Source: Lactonifactor sp050944855 | GTDB lineage: Bacteria; Bacillota; Clostridia; Lachnospirales; Lachnospiraceae | Assembly (NCBI GenBank): GCA_050944855.1 | Contig: JBMNRU010000006.1 | Location: 1 to 64,000 of the forward strand | DNA length: 64,000 bases | Reading direction: 5' to 3' | Part shown: piece after piece, positions 16,546-25,335 of the stretch | How the letters are laid out: the number at the start of each line of letters is the position of its first letter | Position numbering within the stretch: the stretch's first letter is position 1 | Program-made: the position numbers and the translations under genes | The notes under the pieces: generated by a model | What the model saw: only the letters and a program-made list of their open reading frames with translations | Database searches by the model: none | What the model was told of the DNA's origin: nothing

Positions 16546-18120
16546 ATGGTGAACAGGATGGAGAGGAACAAGGACATTTTCATTTCATACCGTAATGATG
16601 GGGTAGGAAGTAATTTTGCTACAAGAATAACAAATGATCTGAAACGTTCCGGATACAGTGTGTATTTTAACCCGGATGAAGCCCGGAGCGGTGATTTTCC
16701 GGAACGGCTGAAACATGCCATAAGTGTATGCAAAGATTTTATTTGTATTGTCACAGAAGGCTATCTTGATCAGTTAATATCGAATCACAAAATTTGCTGG
16801 ATCAGGGATGAACTGCTTTGCGCAAAGGAATATGGGAAAAATATTATCCCATTGTTGATCAATGGTGTAACCATGACGAATGATGCATCTATACTTCCGG
16901 AAGAGATTCAGTTTTTCCCCAATATTGATGCCTATGTCTTTCCGGAACAGTATGTGAATTCACCGTATTCTATTCTTTGTGAAGTTTTGTTGTCTAAAAA
17001 TGATGGAAAAAACGGATTTAGAGATGTATATAATTCCAGTAAGCTATTTGATTCGGATCAATCGTTGGAGGATATCTTAGCCAGAGCAAACGATGGAGAC
17101 GAAAGTGCGATGCTTGGCGCAGGAATTTATTACTATTATGGGATAGCCGGCGGTAAGGATGAGCGCAAAGCTGCATTATGGTTTAAGAAGGTATCCGCTA
17201 TGGAAGGCGAATATGCTCCTATTGCTGATAAATTTATTGCGCGTATGTATTATGCAGGCAGTATGCCCCGTGAAAATCAGTCATACGAAAAAAGCTATGA
17301 ATATCATGTGAAGTCAGCGCGGGGAGATATCTATTCAGCTGGACAGGTCGGGTTTATGAGGAGCATTGGCAGCGGCTGTGAATATAACTATGAACAGACA
17401 GAAGCGTATTATCTTTCTATCCTGGACAAGATGGATAATCCCCGTAAGGATACACTGTGCAGTTTTTATATGGAACACGGGGAGTTTAAAAAGGCCGCAG
17501 ATATTTATATAGAAATGGCAGACACCTACCCGAATGCAGCTTATCAGTTAGGGCTGATGTATAAGCGGGGAGTATTAAGGACACCGTTTGTGCCGGATTA
17601 CAAAACAGCTGCATTGTATTTTCAGATGGCATTGGATAATGGTTTTATAACGGCTGCATTTGAATTGGGCATGCTTTATTTTAATCCCACGGGTTCTTTT
17701 AAAAAAGATTTTGTGAAAGCCCAAAAGTATTATCATATAGCGGCTGAAAAGGGTGATGTAAATGCCCAATATATGCTTGGATATATGTACCAATACGGAC
17801 ATGTGGAAAAAAATCTTGCATTGTCCATTGAATATTTTGAAATGGCTGCAAAACAGGGACATGTATTATCTGCAGCGAATTTAGCCCTTTTATATCAGAT
17901 TCCGGAGATCCATAACTATGAAAAGGCCTTCAATTACTGCAAATATGCTGTCAATTGCGGAGATACGCCTTCGGAATTTGTTTTGGGTACATTGTATTTA
18001 TCGGGAAGAGGCTGTGAGCCGGATGAGGATAAAGCGTATTTATGCTTTAAGCACGCTGCTGAGAATGGTGCCCCGGAAGCGTTATTGATGCTCAGGCAGA
18101 TGGATGAAATGGGAATTTAG
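16546..18120 (+). CDS. TIR domain protein with Sel1-like repeats
   Basis: A 524-residue protein; the start may be ATG 16546 or ATG 16558, and neither has a strong ribosome site. Residues 1-150 form a TIR domain: KDIFISYRND (box 1), GYSVYFNPDEARSGDFPERL, FICIVTEGYL and WIRDELLCAKEYGKNIIPLL. Glu 89 in WIRDEL aligns with the catalytic Glu of NAD-cleaving bacterial TIRs, so the domain could be an NADase. From about residue 180 to the end runs a series of Sel1-like repeats of about 36 residues (AAYQLGLMYKRG, AAFELGMLYF, NAQYMLGYMYQYG, SEFVLGTLYLSGRG), a protein-binding solenoid. Neighbours are all signalling genes. Roles as an NAD-depleting defence effector or as a scaffold are both open. Confidence 0.85.
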   Translation: MVNRMERNKDIFISYRNDGVGSNFATRITNDLKRSGYSVYFNPDEARSGDFPERLKHAISVCKDFICIVTEGYLDQLISNHKICWIRDELLCAKEYGKNIIPLLINGVTMTNDASILPEEIQFFPNIDAYVFPEQYVNSPYSILCEVLLSKNDGKNGFRDVYNSSKLFDSDQSLEDILARANDGDESAMLGAGIYYYYGIAGGKDERKAALWFKKVSAMEGEYAPIADKFIARMYYAGSMPRENQSYEKSYEYHVKSARGDIYSAGQVGFMRSIGSGCEYNYEQTEAYYLSILDKMDNPRKDTLCSFYMEHGEFKKAADIYIEMADTYPNAAYQLGLMYKRGVLRTPFVPDYKTAALYFQMALDNGFITAAFELGMLYFNPTGSFKKDFVKAQKYYHIAAEKGDVNAQYMLGYMYQYGHVEKNLALSIEYFEMAAKQGHVLSAANLALLYQIPEIHNYEKAFNYCKYAVNCGDTPSEFVLGTLYLSGRGCEPDEDKAYLCFKHAAENGAPEALLMLRQMDEMGI

Positions 18121-18159
18121 CGTAGGGAGCACTTTATTTAATAAAAAACAAAAACTGAA

Positions 18160-18190
18160 AAGGCAGGGCCGGATTTTCCGACCCTGCCTT
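18160..18190 (+). terminator. terminator-like hairpin after the TIR gene
   Basis: AAGGCAGGG (18160-18168) pairs with CCCTGCCTT (18182-18190), closing a loop with a further CGGA/TCCG pairing. The T tract is short, so efficiency is uncertain. It separates the TIR gene from the GGDEF gene. Confidence 0.65.
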
Positions 18191-18351
18191 TGCGGTGGTA
18201 TTTCACAGCAGATGTCAACATAGGAATTTTTGCATTAATAAGAGAAAACAAGTGATAGACGATTCTCATAGCTTGCGTTATAATGATTATGTATAAGTTT
18301 ACAGATGCAGGAAGCTTGTTCTTCCGTATCTGTCAGAAATGAAAATGGAAA

Positions 18352-20484
18352 ATGATTATGAGCAAGACTGATTATAGATATCTTATAAATGAAAATGAGC
18401 GGGGAGAAATATTGCAGGCTGTCCGGATTGGTATTTGGCGAATTGAACGGATGACAGATCAGCTTCCCCGAATGTATGGTGATGCGAATCTGTATGCAAT
18501 GCTGGGAGCAGAGCTGCAAATGCAGCCAGAGCAATTATATCGGTATTGGTATGAGGGATTCGGACCCTTATACTTTTTTAATCTTGAGAAGACAGCAGAG
18601 AGGCTGTATACAGAAGGACGTCCCACAGAAATAGAATATATATGGAATCACCCACAATATGGGAAAATATTGGTACGGTGGGAAGCAGCTTTAACTCCGT
18701 CGCAGGAAGATGGGGCGATTGTGATGCATGGAACTTGCCGGATCATCACAGATCAATTCGCAGAGAATAACGGGAACGAGCCTGGATATCAGATTGTTGA
18801 CTATAATAAAATGCTTCATCTTGAAAAGTATTTAGCCAATGCGTATGAAGAGATATTTTCAGTGGATGTTGAAACGAAAAGCATTCACCGGGTGGCATAC
18901 AGAAAGGATTCGTGTTCAGGCGTTGAAGACGGCAAATGCGTAGAGGATGTAATTGAAAAATGGATTTTCAGTGAAGACCGGAAAAGGGTATGCGATCTTT
19001 TTTCCGATGAATCCATCCGGGAAATACTCGCAAAGAAAGGTTCTGTGAGTATTGAATTTAGAAGAGAGCCAAGTCGCCAAAGAACGAAGTGGCTCAGAGG
19101 AACGCTGTATCCGATACAAAGCAAAGGAATGGATGAACTTCTGTTTGTCGTACAAGATATACACAGTGAGAATATGTTTCAGATGCTCAAAGAAGAGCAG
19201 GAGGATATCCTGGAGTCTGTGATTCATAATCAAGCTGTGGTATATGTATATGATGTAGAATCACAGCACCTGCAAATATTGAAATATGATGTCCAGAATA
19301 TCCGTTCGTCAGTTGCTTCCGCGAAGCTGCAGCTGACGGATCTGGCTGAAAGGCTGTGCGTTTACTATATAGATCGTTCCGAATGGGCGAAGGCTAAGAA
19401 GTTTTTATCTTACCATAATATCAATAGCTGTGCGGAGCAAAAATGTAAAAAGTTTATTTCACTTCAATTGGATACCACACAGTTTCATTATGATTATGTA
19501 AAGCTTTCCATACTGCCTTCCGCCCGATTGAAAGCAAAGGTATATCTTGTGATGGAAATTATGGATCAGAAAGAGTGGTTATATCCGGTTTTAGAATCTC
19601 ATATCCGGAATACCCTTGACCATTTCTATTATCTGGATTTGAAGAAGGGCCATTTTTTTCAGCTGGTCGGTGATGCAGCTGCAGATGAAATACCGCCTGC
19701 AAAAGGATATGACTATACGAGAGAACTGATTCGTTATGTAGATAAATTTGTTCCGGAAGAAGACAGAGCGCGTGTAAAGGAAAAGATGAGTCCGGAATTT
19801 GTCCTTCAGACGCTGGAACATGAGAAGGAATTTACGGTTGTTGAGAGTTTTGTGGGGGAAAATGGGGAGGTTCGGAAGAAGCTTTTTACCTACAGACCAT
19901 TTGATCTTTCCAAGGGACATGTACTCCTGCAAAGAACCGATATTACAGATCAGTATCATAAGGAGCAGATGCTGGAAAAAGCGCAGTGGGAATCAATTAC
20001 AGATCCGCTTACCCAGTTGTATAATCGGTTTGGCAGTGAAAAACTGATTAAAAAAGCGTTGTCTGAGACGGATGAGAGCAAAAATCCGGTTATCATTGTT
20101 CTGGATGTGGATAATTTTAAGGATGTGAATGATCAATTCGGGCATCCGGCCGGGGACCGGCTTTTATGCGAAGTTGCTCAGCAATTAAGGAAATGTTTCC
20201 GAACCGGAGATATTATTGGCCGTTTGGGTGGAGACGAGTATATTATTTTCTTACAGAGTATGCTTCATCATGATGATATCTATTCGGTATTGCAGCGAGT
20301 GGTGCAGGAGACGAGTCTTGTCTGTAAAGACGAAACAGAAAGCATTACAGTAACGGTATCTGCCGGAGCGACTTTTTACAGAGGACATTCTTATGAAGAA
20401 TTGTACAGGGAGGCAGATATAGCCCTGTATCATGCCAAGAAGGAAAAGAATACATATTCCGTGTTTGATGATGTGAAGAAATAA
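18352..20484 (+). CDS. PAS-containing GGDEF-family protein
   Basis: A 710-residue cytoplasmic protein, start at ATG 18352 (ATG 18358 also possible; no strong ribosome site). The N-terminal 90 residues resemble a PAS_3 fold (RQGEIL-like start, then PTEIEYIWNHPQYGKILVRW). Several PAS-like sensor segments follow to about residue 530, and the last 160 residues are a GGDEF domain: SITDPLTQLYNRFGSEKLI, ILDVDNFKDVNDQFGHPAGD, GRLGGDEYIIF. The active-site signature at residues 626-630 is GGDEY instead of GGDEF. The substrate-binding D and N residues of the DxxxFKxxND motif are kept, so diguanylate cyclase activity is plausible but reduced activity is possible. It probably feeds c-di-GMP to the HD-GYP protein 40 nt downstream. 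Confidence 0.85.
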   Translation: MIMSKTDYRYLINENERGEILQAVRIGIWRIERMTDQLPRMYGDANLYAMLGAELQMQPEQLYRYWYEGFGPLYFFNLEKTAERLYTEGRPTEIEYIWNHPQYGKILVRWEAALTPSQEDGAIVMHGTCRIITDQFAENNGNEPGYQIVDYNKMLHLEKYLANAYEEIFSVDVETKSIHRVAYRKDSCSGVEDGKCVEDVIEKWIFSEDRKRVCDLFSDESIREILAKKGSVSIEFRREPSRQRTKWLRGTLYPIQSKGMDELLFVVQDIHSENMFQMLKEEQEDILESVIHNQAVVYVYDVESQHLQILKYDVQNIRSSVASAKLQLTDLAERLCVYYIDRSEWAKAKKFLSYHNINSCAEQKCKKFISLQLDTTQFHYDYVKLSILPSARLKAKVYLVMEIMDQKEWLYPVLESHIRNTLDHFYYLDLKKGHFFQLVGDAAADEIPPAKGYDYTRELIRYVDKFVPEEDRARVKEKMSPEFVLQTLEHEKEFTVVESFVGENGEVRKKLFTYRPFDLSKGHVLLQRTDITDQYHKEQMLEKAQWESITDPLTQLYNRFGSEKLIKKALSETDESKNPVIIVLDVDNFKDVNDQFGHPAGDRLLCEVAQQLRKCFRTGDIIGRLGGDEYIIFLQSMLHHDDIYSVLQRVVQETSLVCKDETESITVTVSAGATFYRGHSYEELYREADIALYHAKKEKNTYSVFDDVKK

Positions 20485-20522
20485 AAGCATGATTAAGAAA
20501 AATACGATGGAGCGGGGGAATT

Positions 20523-20966
20523 ATGGAAAAACAGAAAATATTAATTGTGGATGATTCGGAAATCAATCGTGCTCTTCTGGCAGATATTCTGGAGGGGCAA
20601 TATGATGTTACGGAGGCAGAAAATGGCGCTCAGGCTGTGGAAATCCTTTCCCGGGATGAAAACGATTTTTGGTTTATGCTTCTGGATATTATGATGCCTG
20701 AAATGGACGGTTTTGATGTATTAAATTATATTAATAAACGGTTTTGGAATGACAGAGTTGTGGTCATGATGATTTCCTCGGATGATTCCCCTCAAAATAT
20801 AAACCGCGCTTACAGTATGGGCGCTTTTGACTATATTGGCCGTCCGTTTGATCCTATGATCGTTCGTAAACGTATTGCAAACACACTGCTTTTGTATGCA
20901 CGGCAGCATGACCTGGAAAAGGCCGTGAAAGAACAGTTCTATGAGCAGAAAAAAACAATGATCTGA
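20523..20966 (+). CDS. response-regulator receiver domain (5' part of a split REC/HD-GYP/GGDEF gene)
   Basis: A 147-residue REC domain: ILIVDDSEINRALLADIL holds the acidic pocket, Asp 55 in LLDIMMPEMDG is the phosphate acceptor, MISSDDS gives the switch Ser, and FDYIGRPFDP replaces the usual conserved KP Lys with Arg-Pro. A helix (EKAVKEQFYEQKKTM) leads into the stop at 20964-20966. The stop lies just after a run of seven A. With one more A the frame would continue NNDLMISILSHIVEF into the next gene, the usual order of this family. So this is best read as the front of one protein of about 548 residues, split by a one-base deletion. A genuine two-gene version with TGATG overlap cannot be excluded. 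Confidence 0.8.
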   Translation: MEKQKILIVDDSEINRALLADILEGQYDVTEAENGAQAVEILSRDENDFWFMLLDIMMPEMDGFDVLNYINKRFWNDRVVVMMISSDDSPQNINRAYSMGAFDYIGRPFDPMIVRKRIANTLLLYARQHDLEKAVKEQFYEQKKTMI

Positions 20967-22168
20967 TGATTTCTATTTTGTCTCATATCGTGGAATTTCG
21001 TAATGGGGAAAGTGGCTTACATGTACAGCATGTTAAGATTATTACAGAGTTTTTGCTCAGGCAGCTGGTTCTGCTTACAGACAGATATTCTCTTTCGGGT
21101 GCAGATATTGATCTGATCAGTATGGCGTCAGCCATACATGATGTTGGGAAAATTGCTATTCCGGAAGAAATTTTGAATAAACCAGGCAAGCTGACGGCAG
21201 AAGAATTTGAATTGATGAAAACACATTCGGAGGTCGGTTCCAGAATGTTGTCAGATTTACCTGTTAATCAGGTAAATACGCCGCTTGTGAAAGTGGCTTA
21301 TGATATATGCCGCTGGCATCATGAGAGATATGACGGCAAGGGCTATCCGGACGGACTCAAAGGGGAAGAAATTCCCATTTCCGCGCAGGTGGTTGCAATA
21401 GCTGATGTCTATGATGCACTGACAAGTGAGCGATGCTATAAAAAAGCATTTTCTCATGAGGAAGCGTTGACTATGATATTAGCAGGAAAGTGTGGTACAT
21501 TTAATCCCCTTTTGCTGCAGTGTCTGAATGAAATCTCAGATAAGCTGAAAAATTTGCGCGTGCATGCGGATGAAAAGCAGAAGACGGAAGAAACACCGTC
21601 TATGAAAGAAAGCACAGAGGATGGGGAAGCGCCTTATGAGAGAAGACAGGATGTGTCCTTAACTCAGCCGGAATATATGAAGTTATTATATATCGATTCT
21701 ATGACGGGTGCATATAACCGTCGTTATTATAAGGAATATATGCAGAACCTTCCCAATATGGAAGCAATTGCATTTATTGATGTGGTAAACCTCAGCCGGG
21801 TTAACAATGATTACGGGCAGAAAGCCGGTGATCTTGTGCTGCAGCGTACTGCACAGATACTTTTGTCGCTGATACGCAGAAACGATTTTTTGATTCGTTA
21901 TGGCGGCGATGAATTTCTGATTGTATTTAGCAATATGAACGAAAATGTATTTGGGGAAAGGCTGGAGGAGATCCGGCACAGCTTTGATACACTGATCATT
22001 GAAGAATATCCCCGGCTGCATACCGCGGTGAGCGTCGGTGGTATCTATGGATCGGGAAGAGCAGAATGCTTTTTTGCTATGGCAGATAAGATGTTAAATC
22101 AGTCGGCATATAAAAAAGGGCAGGTAACCGTACGTTTTCTTGACAAAAACGATGCAGATAATATTTAA
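20966..22168 (+). CDS. HD-GYP phosphodiesterase with GGDEF domain (3' part of a split gene)
   Basis: 400 residues beginning at ATG 20966, which overlaps the preceding TGA by one base. No ribosome site is obvious, so expression would need re-initiation or frameshifting. Residues 1-190 are an HD-GYP domain: the metal-site HD in AIHDVGKIAIP, then HHERYDGKGYPDG (the GYP signature) and VVAIADVYDALTS. A charged linker (KQKTEETPSMKESTEDGE) follows. Residues about 230-395 are a GGDEF domain with intact GGDEF at 313-317 (IRYGGDEFLIVF). HD-GYP domains hydrolyse c-di-GMP, so this half can both make and degrade it, normally controlled by the REC domain in front. An Hpt gene starts 20 nt after it. Confidence 0.85.
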   Translation: MISILSHIVEFRNGESGLHVQHVKIITEFLLRQLVLLTDRYSLSGADIDLISMASAIHDVGKIAIPEEILNKPGKLTAEEFELMKTHSEVGSRMLSDLPVNQVNTPLVKVAYDICRWHHERYDGKGYPDGLKGEEIPISAQVVAIADVYDALTSERCYKKAFSHEEALTMILAGKCGTFNPLLLQCLNEISDKLKNLRVHADEKQKTEETPSMKESTEDGEAPYERRQDVSLTQPEYMKLLYIDSMTGAYNRRYYKEYMQNLPNMEAIAFIDVVNLSRVNNDYGQKAGDLVLQRTAQILLSLIRRNDFLIRYGGDEFLIVFSNMNENVFGERLEEIRHSFDTLIIEEYPRLHTAVSVGGIYGSGRAECFFAMADKMLNQSAYKKGQVTVRFLDKNDADNI

Positions 22169-22187
22169 AACAGGAGGAGATGTGAGT

Positions 22188-22550
22188 ATGGATCTAAAGG
22201 AATGTTATGTAAAATTTGGCGGAGATTTTGACGGAGTGATAGGCAGGCTGCAGCGTGAACAGCTTGTTGTGAAATTTTTATATAAATTTTTGGATGATAA
22301 AAGTTTTTCTCTGTTTGAGACCTCTATGAAAGAGCAGAATTATGAGGAAGCATTGAGAGCTGTGCATACCTTAAAGGGGGTTTGCCAGAATCTTTCCTTT
22401 ACCAGCTTATATGAAAGCAGCAGTCAGATTACGAATGCGCTTAGGGAAAATAATTATGAGAAAGCGATAGAAATGTCCCCGCAGTTGGAACAGGATTATT
22501 ATCGAATTGTTCACGCGGTGGAAGAATATAGACGTTCTGCGGAGGTATAA
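22188..22550 (+). CDS. histidine phosphotransfer (Hpt) protein
   Basis: A 120-residue four-helix protein with the HPt signature HTLKG; the phospho-accepting His is residue 60 (RAVHTLKGVCQNLSF). The ATG at 22188 follows the consensus ribosome site AGGAGGAG. It has no other domain, so it is a free phosphate shuttle between the REC domains of the hybrid kinases (14258 and 22556) and a terminal receiver, most simply the REC of the split HD-GYP gene just upstream. It lies 5 nt before the second hybrid kinase, so the two are co-transcribed. Substitution of the key residues is not seen; function is likely intact. Confidence 0.9.
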   Translation: MDLKECYVKFGGDFDGVIGRLQREQLVVKFLYKFLDDKSFSLFETSMKEQNYEEALRAVHTLKGVCQNLSFTSLYESSSQITNALRENNYEKAIEMSPQLEQDYYRIVHAVEEYRRSAEV

Positions 22551-22555
22551 CGATC

Positions 22556-25114
22556 ATGGAACACGGTAAGAAAAGAAATGCCATAACGCGGTTTTTGACA
22601 CGCAGCTTCATCGGGATTTTGATTGTCAGTATTTTTTCTTTCACCTGGCTGGGAATTTATATGAACAATAAAAGTCATGATGCCTTTCATCAGATAGGAA
22701 GTATCTATATCTCCGGAATGAGTGATCAGATATCAAGGCATTTTGAGTCTGTGATCGAACTGCGCTTTGACCAGGCCAAAGGACTGGTCTCTGTCGTGTC
22801 ATCAGAGGGACAGACACAGGAGGAACTGTATGAGGAATTAGCTTACAGGGCAGATGTCCGGGGTTTTGATTATTTGGCGCTTTGTTCTCCGGAAGGAGTC
22901 TTTGAAACCCTTCGAGGGCAGTCGATACAGCCACTGAACCCGGATCCCTTTGTGGAAGCGCTGAACAGGAAAGAACGAAGAGTTGCCGTGGGCATGGATT
23001 CTGATGGAAATGAAGTGGTGTTGTTTGGGGTAGATGCAGATTATCCTATGTCAGATGGCAGTCTATGTACCGGAGTGGTATTGGCTGTTCCTCTGGAGTA
23101 TATCACTGATTTCCTTTCTTTAGAGGATGCAGATCAGATGATGTTGTTTTGTATTATTCGAGACGACGGTGATTTTGTTATCAATAATCCTAATATGGGG
23201 TTTAAGAATTCTGATGAGAGACTGCCGGATCTTCTTCTGCCTTATGGCAGTGATTCTGAATCCGGGTATTCGGAGGAGGCGTTTTCTGCTGCCCTGCAGA
23301 ACAATCAGTCGTATGCGGCGAATATTAACTGGAAGGGTGGAGAAGTGAAGCTTTATAGTATTCCATTGTCTAATTCAGAGTGGAATCTGATATCCTTCAT
23401 GCCTTATAACCAGTTAAATGGTGTATTGGAAACATTAAACGAACAGCGTACAAGAGCTACCGTGCTGTCTTGTCTGACCGTTTTGCTTTTGATGCTGGTT
23501 GTATTTATCCGGTATTTCCAGCTGACGAATATGCAGATTCATGATCTGGAAATTTCCCGACAGCAAACCGCCCAGGCAAATAAAGCGAAGAGTGAGTTTC
23601 TTGCGAATATGAGTCATGATATCCGAACGCCTATGAATGCGATCGTGGGTATGACCGCCATTGCTACAGCCCATATTGATGATACAGAACAGGTAAAGAA
23701 CTGTCTGAAGAAGATTGCACTGTCCAGTAAACAGCTGCTGGGGCTGATCAATGATGTCCTGGATATGTCTAAAATTGAAAGCGGTAAAATGACGCTGTCA
23801 GCGGAGAACACTTCTTTAAAAGACTTGTTTGATGCGATTGTCAGCATTATGCAGCCTCAGATTCGCACCAAAAAACAGAGTTTTAATGTGCAGGTGGATA
23901 ATGTTGTAACAGAGAATGTATGGTGTGATGGCGTGCGACTGAATCAGGTGCTGCTGAATATTTTGTCTAATGCGACAAAGTATACGCCGGAGGAGGGATC
24001 GATCAAGTTATCTATTTCAGAAGAAGAATCTCCCAAAGGAGAGAACTTTGCCCGTATCCATATTGCTGTTAAGGATAATGGTATCGGTATGAAGCCGGAA
24101 TTTCTGGAAAAAATATTTGAGTCTTATACCCGTGCTGACGGAGCCAGAGTTCAGAAGATTGAGGGAACCGGTCTGGGAATGACGATTACGAAATACATTG
24201 TAGATGCCATGGAAGGCTCCATTGAGGTGGAAAGTGAGCTGGATAAAGGCAGCGAGTTCCGTCTGACCTTCGATTTTGAAAAAGCGCCTTCGATGGAAGT
24301 GGATATGGTTTTGCCGGCCTGGAATATGCTGGTAGTGGATGATGATGAATTTTTATGCAAATCCACAATAGAAGTGTTAAAATCCTTTGGTATCCATGCC
24401 GAATGGACGCTGAGCGGAGAAAGTGCCATAGAATTGGCCTTAAAACAGCATCAGAAAAGGAATGATTACCAGATCATATTGTTGGATTGGAAACTGCCCG
24501 GTATGAATGGAATCCAGGTAGCCAGAGAACTTCGGGAACATTTGGGCAAGGAAGTTCCTATCCTGCTGATCTCAGCATATGATTGGAGCGAATTTGAAGC
24601 AGAGGCAAGGGAAGCAGGTATTAGCGGATTTATTTCCAAGCCGTTGTTTAAATCTGCACTGTTTTATAATTTGCGGAAATATATGGGCGTGGAAGAATTA
24701 CAGGATCAGCCGCAGGATGAGACGATAAAATTGTCCGGACGCCGCATATTGCTTGCCGAGGATAATGAACTGAACTGGGAAGTAGCAAATGAGTTGCTGT
24801 CCACTTTAGGTTTGGAATTAGAGTGGGCGGAAGATGGTCAGTTGTGTCTTGAGAAGTTTGAAGCGTCATCGGTGGGATATTATGATCTGATTCTTATGGA
24901 TATCCGTATGCCGCATATGACAGGATATGAGGCTACGAAGGCAATCCGTAAATTGGATCGTCCGGATGCAGCGTCTATTCCGATCATTGCCATGAGCGCG
25001 GATGCCTTTTCTGAGGATATCCGGCAGTGTATGGAATGTGGTATGAATGCTCATGCAGCGAAACCGATTGATATGGCAGAGATCACAAAGCTGCTGGAAA
25101 GGTATCTGGCATAA
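22556..25114 (+). CDS. membrane hybrid histidine kinase with two receiver domains
   Basis: 852 residues. TM1 is at about 20-38 (IGILIVSIFSFTWLGIYM) and TM2 at about 298-318 (LSCLTVLLLMLVVFIRYF). They flank an extracellular Cache-like sensor domain of about 260 residues. HisKA follows with phospho-His 354 (NMSHDIRTPMNAIVGM), then HATPase (NILSNATKYTPEEG, DNGIGMK, GTGLGMTITKY). REC1 has Asp 644 in LLDWKLPGMNG and REC2 Asp 782 in LMDIRMPHMTGYEATKAI. This is the classic clostridial arrangement in which a C-terminal Hpt is lacking and is supplied in trans, here by the gene ending 5 nt upstream. REC1 may be regulatory. The ligand of the extracellular domain is unknown. Confidence 0.9.
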   Translation: MEHGKKRNAITRFLTRSFIGILIVSIFSFTWLGIYMNNKSHDAFHQIGSIYISGMSDQISRHFESVIELRFDQAKGLVSVVSSEGQTQEELYEELAYRADVRGFDYLALCSPEGVFETLRGQSIQPLNPDPFVEALNRKERRVAVGMDSDGNEVVLFGVDADYPMSDGSLCTGVVLAVPLEYITDFLSLEDADQMMLFCIIRDDGDFVINNPNMGFKNSDERLPDLLLPYGSDSESGYSEEAFSAALQNNQSYAANINWKGGEVKLYSIPLSNSEWNLISFMPYNQLNGVLETLNEQRTRATVLSCLTVLLLMLVVFIRYFQLTNMQIHDLEISRQQTAQANKAKSEFLANMSHDIRTPMNAIVGMTAIATAHIDDTEQVKNCLKKIALSSKQLLGLINDVLDMSKIESGKMTLSAENTSLKDLFDAIVSIMQPQIRTKKQSFNVQVDNVVTENVWCDGVRLNQVLLNILSNATKYTPEEGSIKLSISEEESPKGENFARIHIAVKDNGIGMKPEFLEKIFESYTRADGARVQKIEGTGLGMTITKYIVDAMEGSIEVESELDKGSEFRLTFDFEKAPSMEVDMVLPAWNMLVVDDDEFLCKSTIEVLKSFGIHAEWTLSGESAIELALKQHQKRNDYQIILLDWKLPGMNGIQVARELREHLGKEVPILLISAYDWSEFEAEAREAGISGFISKPLFKSALFYNLRKYMGVEELQDQPQDETIKLSGRRILLAEDNELNWEVANELLSTLGLELEWAEDGQLCLEKFEASSVGYYDLILMDIRMPHMTGYEATKAIRKLDRPDAASIPIIAMSADAFSEDIRQCMECGMNAHAAKPIDMAEITKLLERYLA

Positions 25115-25180
25115 AGCAGGGGCTGCCACAGCAGCCGGAAGTGAAACAGGATTTAGAAAGATTTAATACGCAGGATTTTG

Positions 25181-25237
25181 GGGAGTGCCGCTGAATCATT
25201 GATCGATTCAATGATGGAAAGCGGGGCTCCCTTTTGG
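25181..25237 (+). terminator. terminator closing the signalling island
   Basis: A long imperfect stem-loop: GGGAG/CTCCC at the base, CCGCT/AGCGG in the middle and TCATTGA/TCAATGA at the top, followed by CTTTT. It ends the kinase transcript. Confidence 0.75.
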
Positions 25238-25296
25238 TGGTCAACAATAATATTGGTTCATTTTCGTTAAAAACAGATGATTTTACACGGGAAGCG

Positions 25297-25305
25297 TGAT
25301 ACAAT
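25297..25305 (+). promoter_or_regulatory. extended -10 promoter of the symporter gene
   Basis: TGATACAAT is an extended -10 element (TGn plus TACAAT) 31 nt ahead of the start codon. No good -35 is seen at the right distance, which is typical for extended -10 promoters. Confidence 0.45.
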
Positions 25306-25335
25306 AAAAAGACTAGGATATTGAGGAGAAGTGAA

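Noticed and set aside
16546..25114. Reading the TIR island as a CBASS or Thoeris defence operon
   Set aside because: No cyclic-oligonucleotide synthase, SAVED/SLOG partner or Thoeris-type ThsA is seen; the neighbours are kinases and c-di-GMP enzymes, so those names are not justified.
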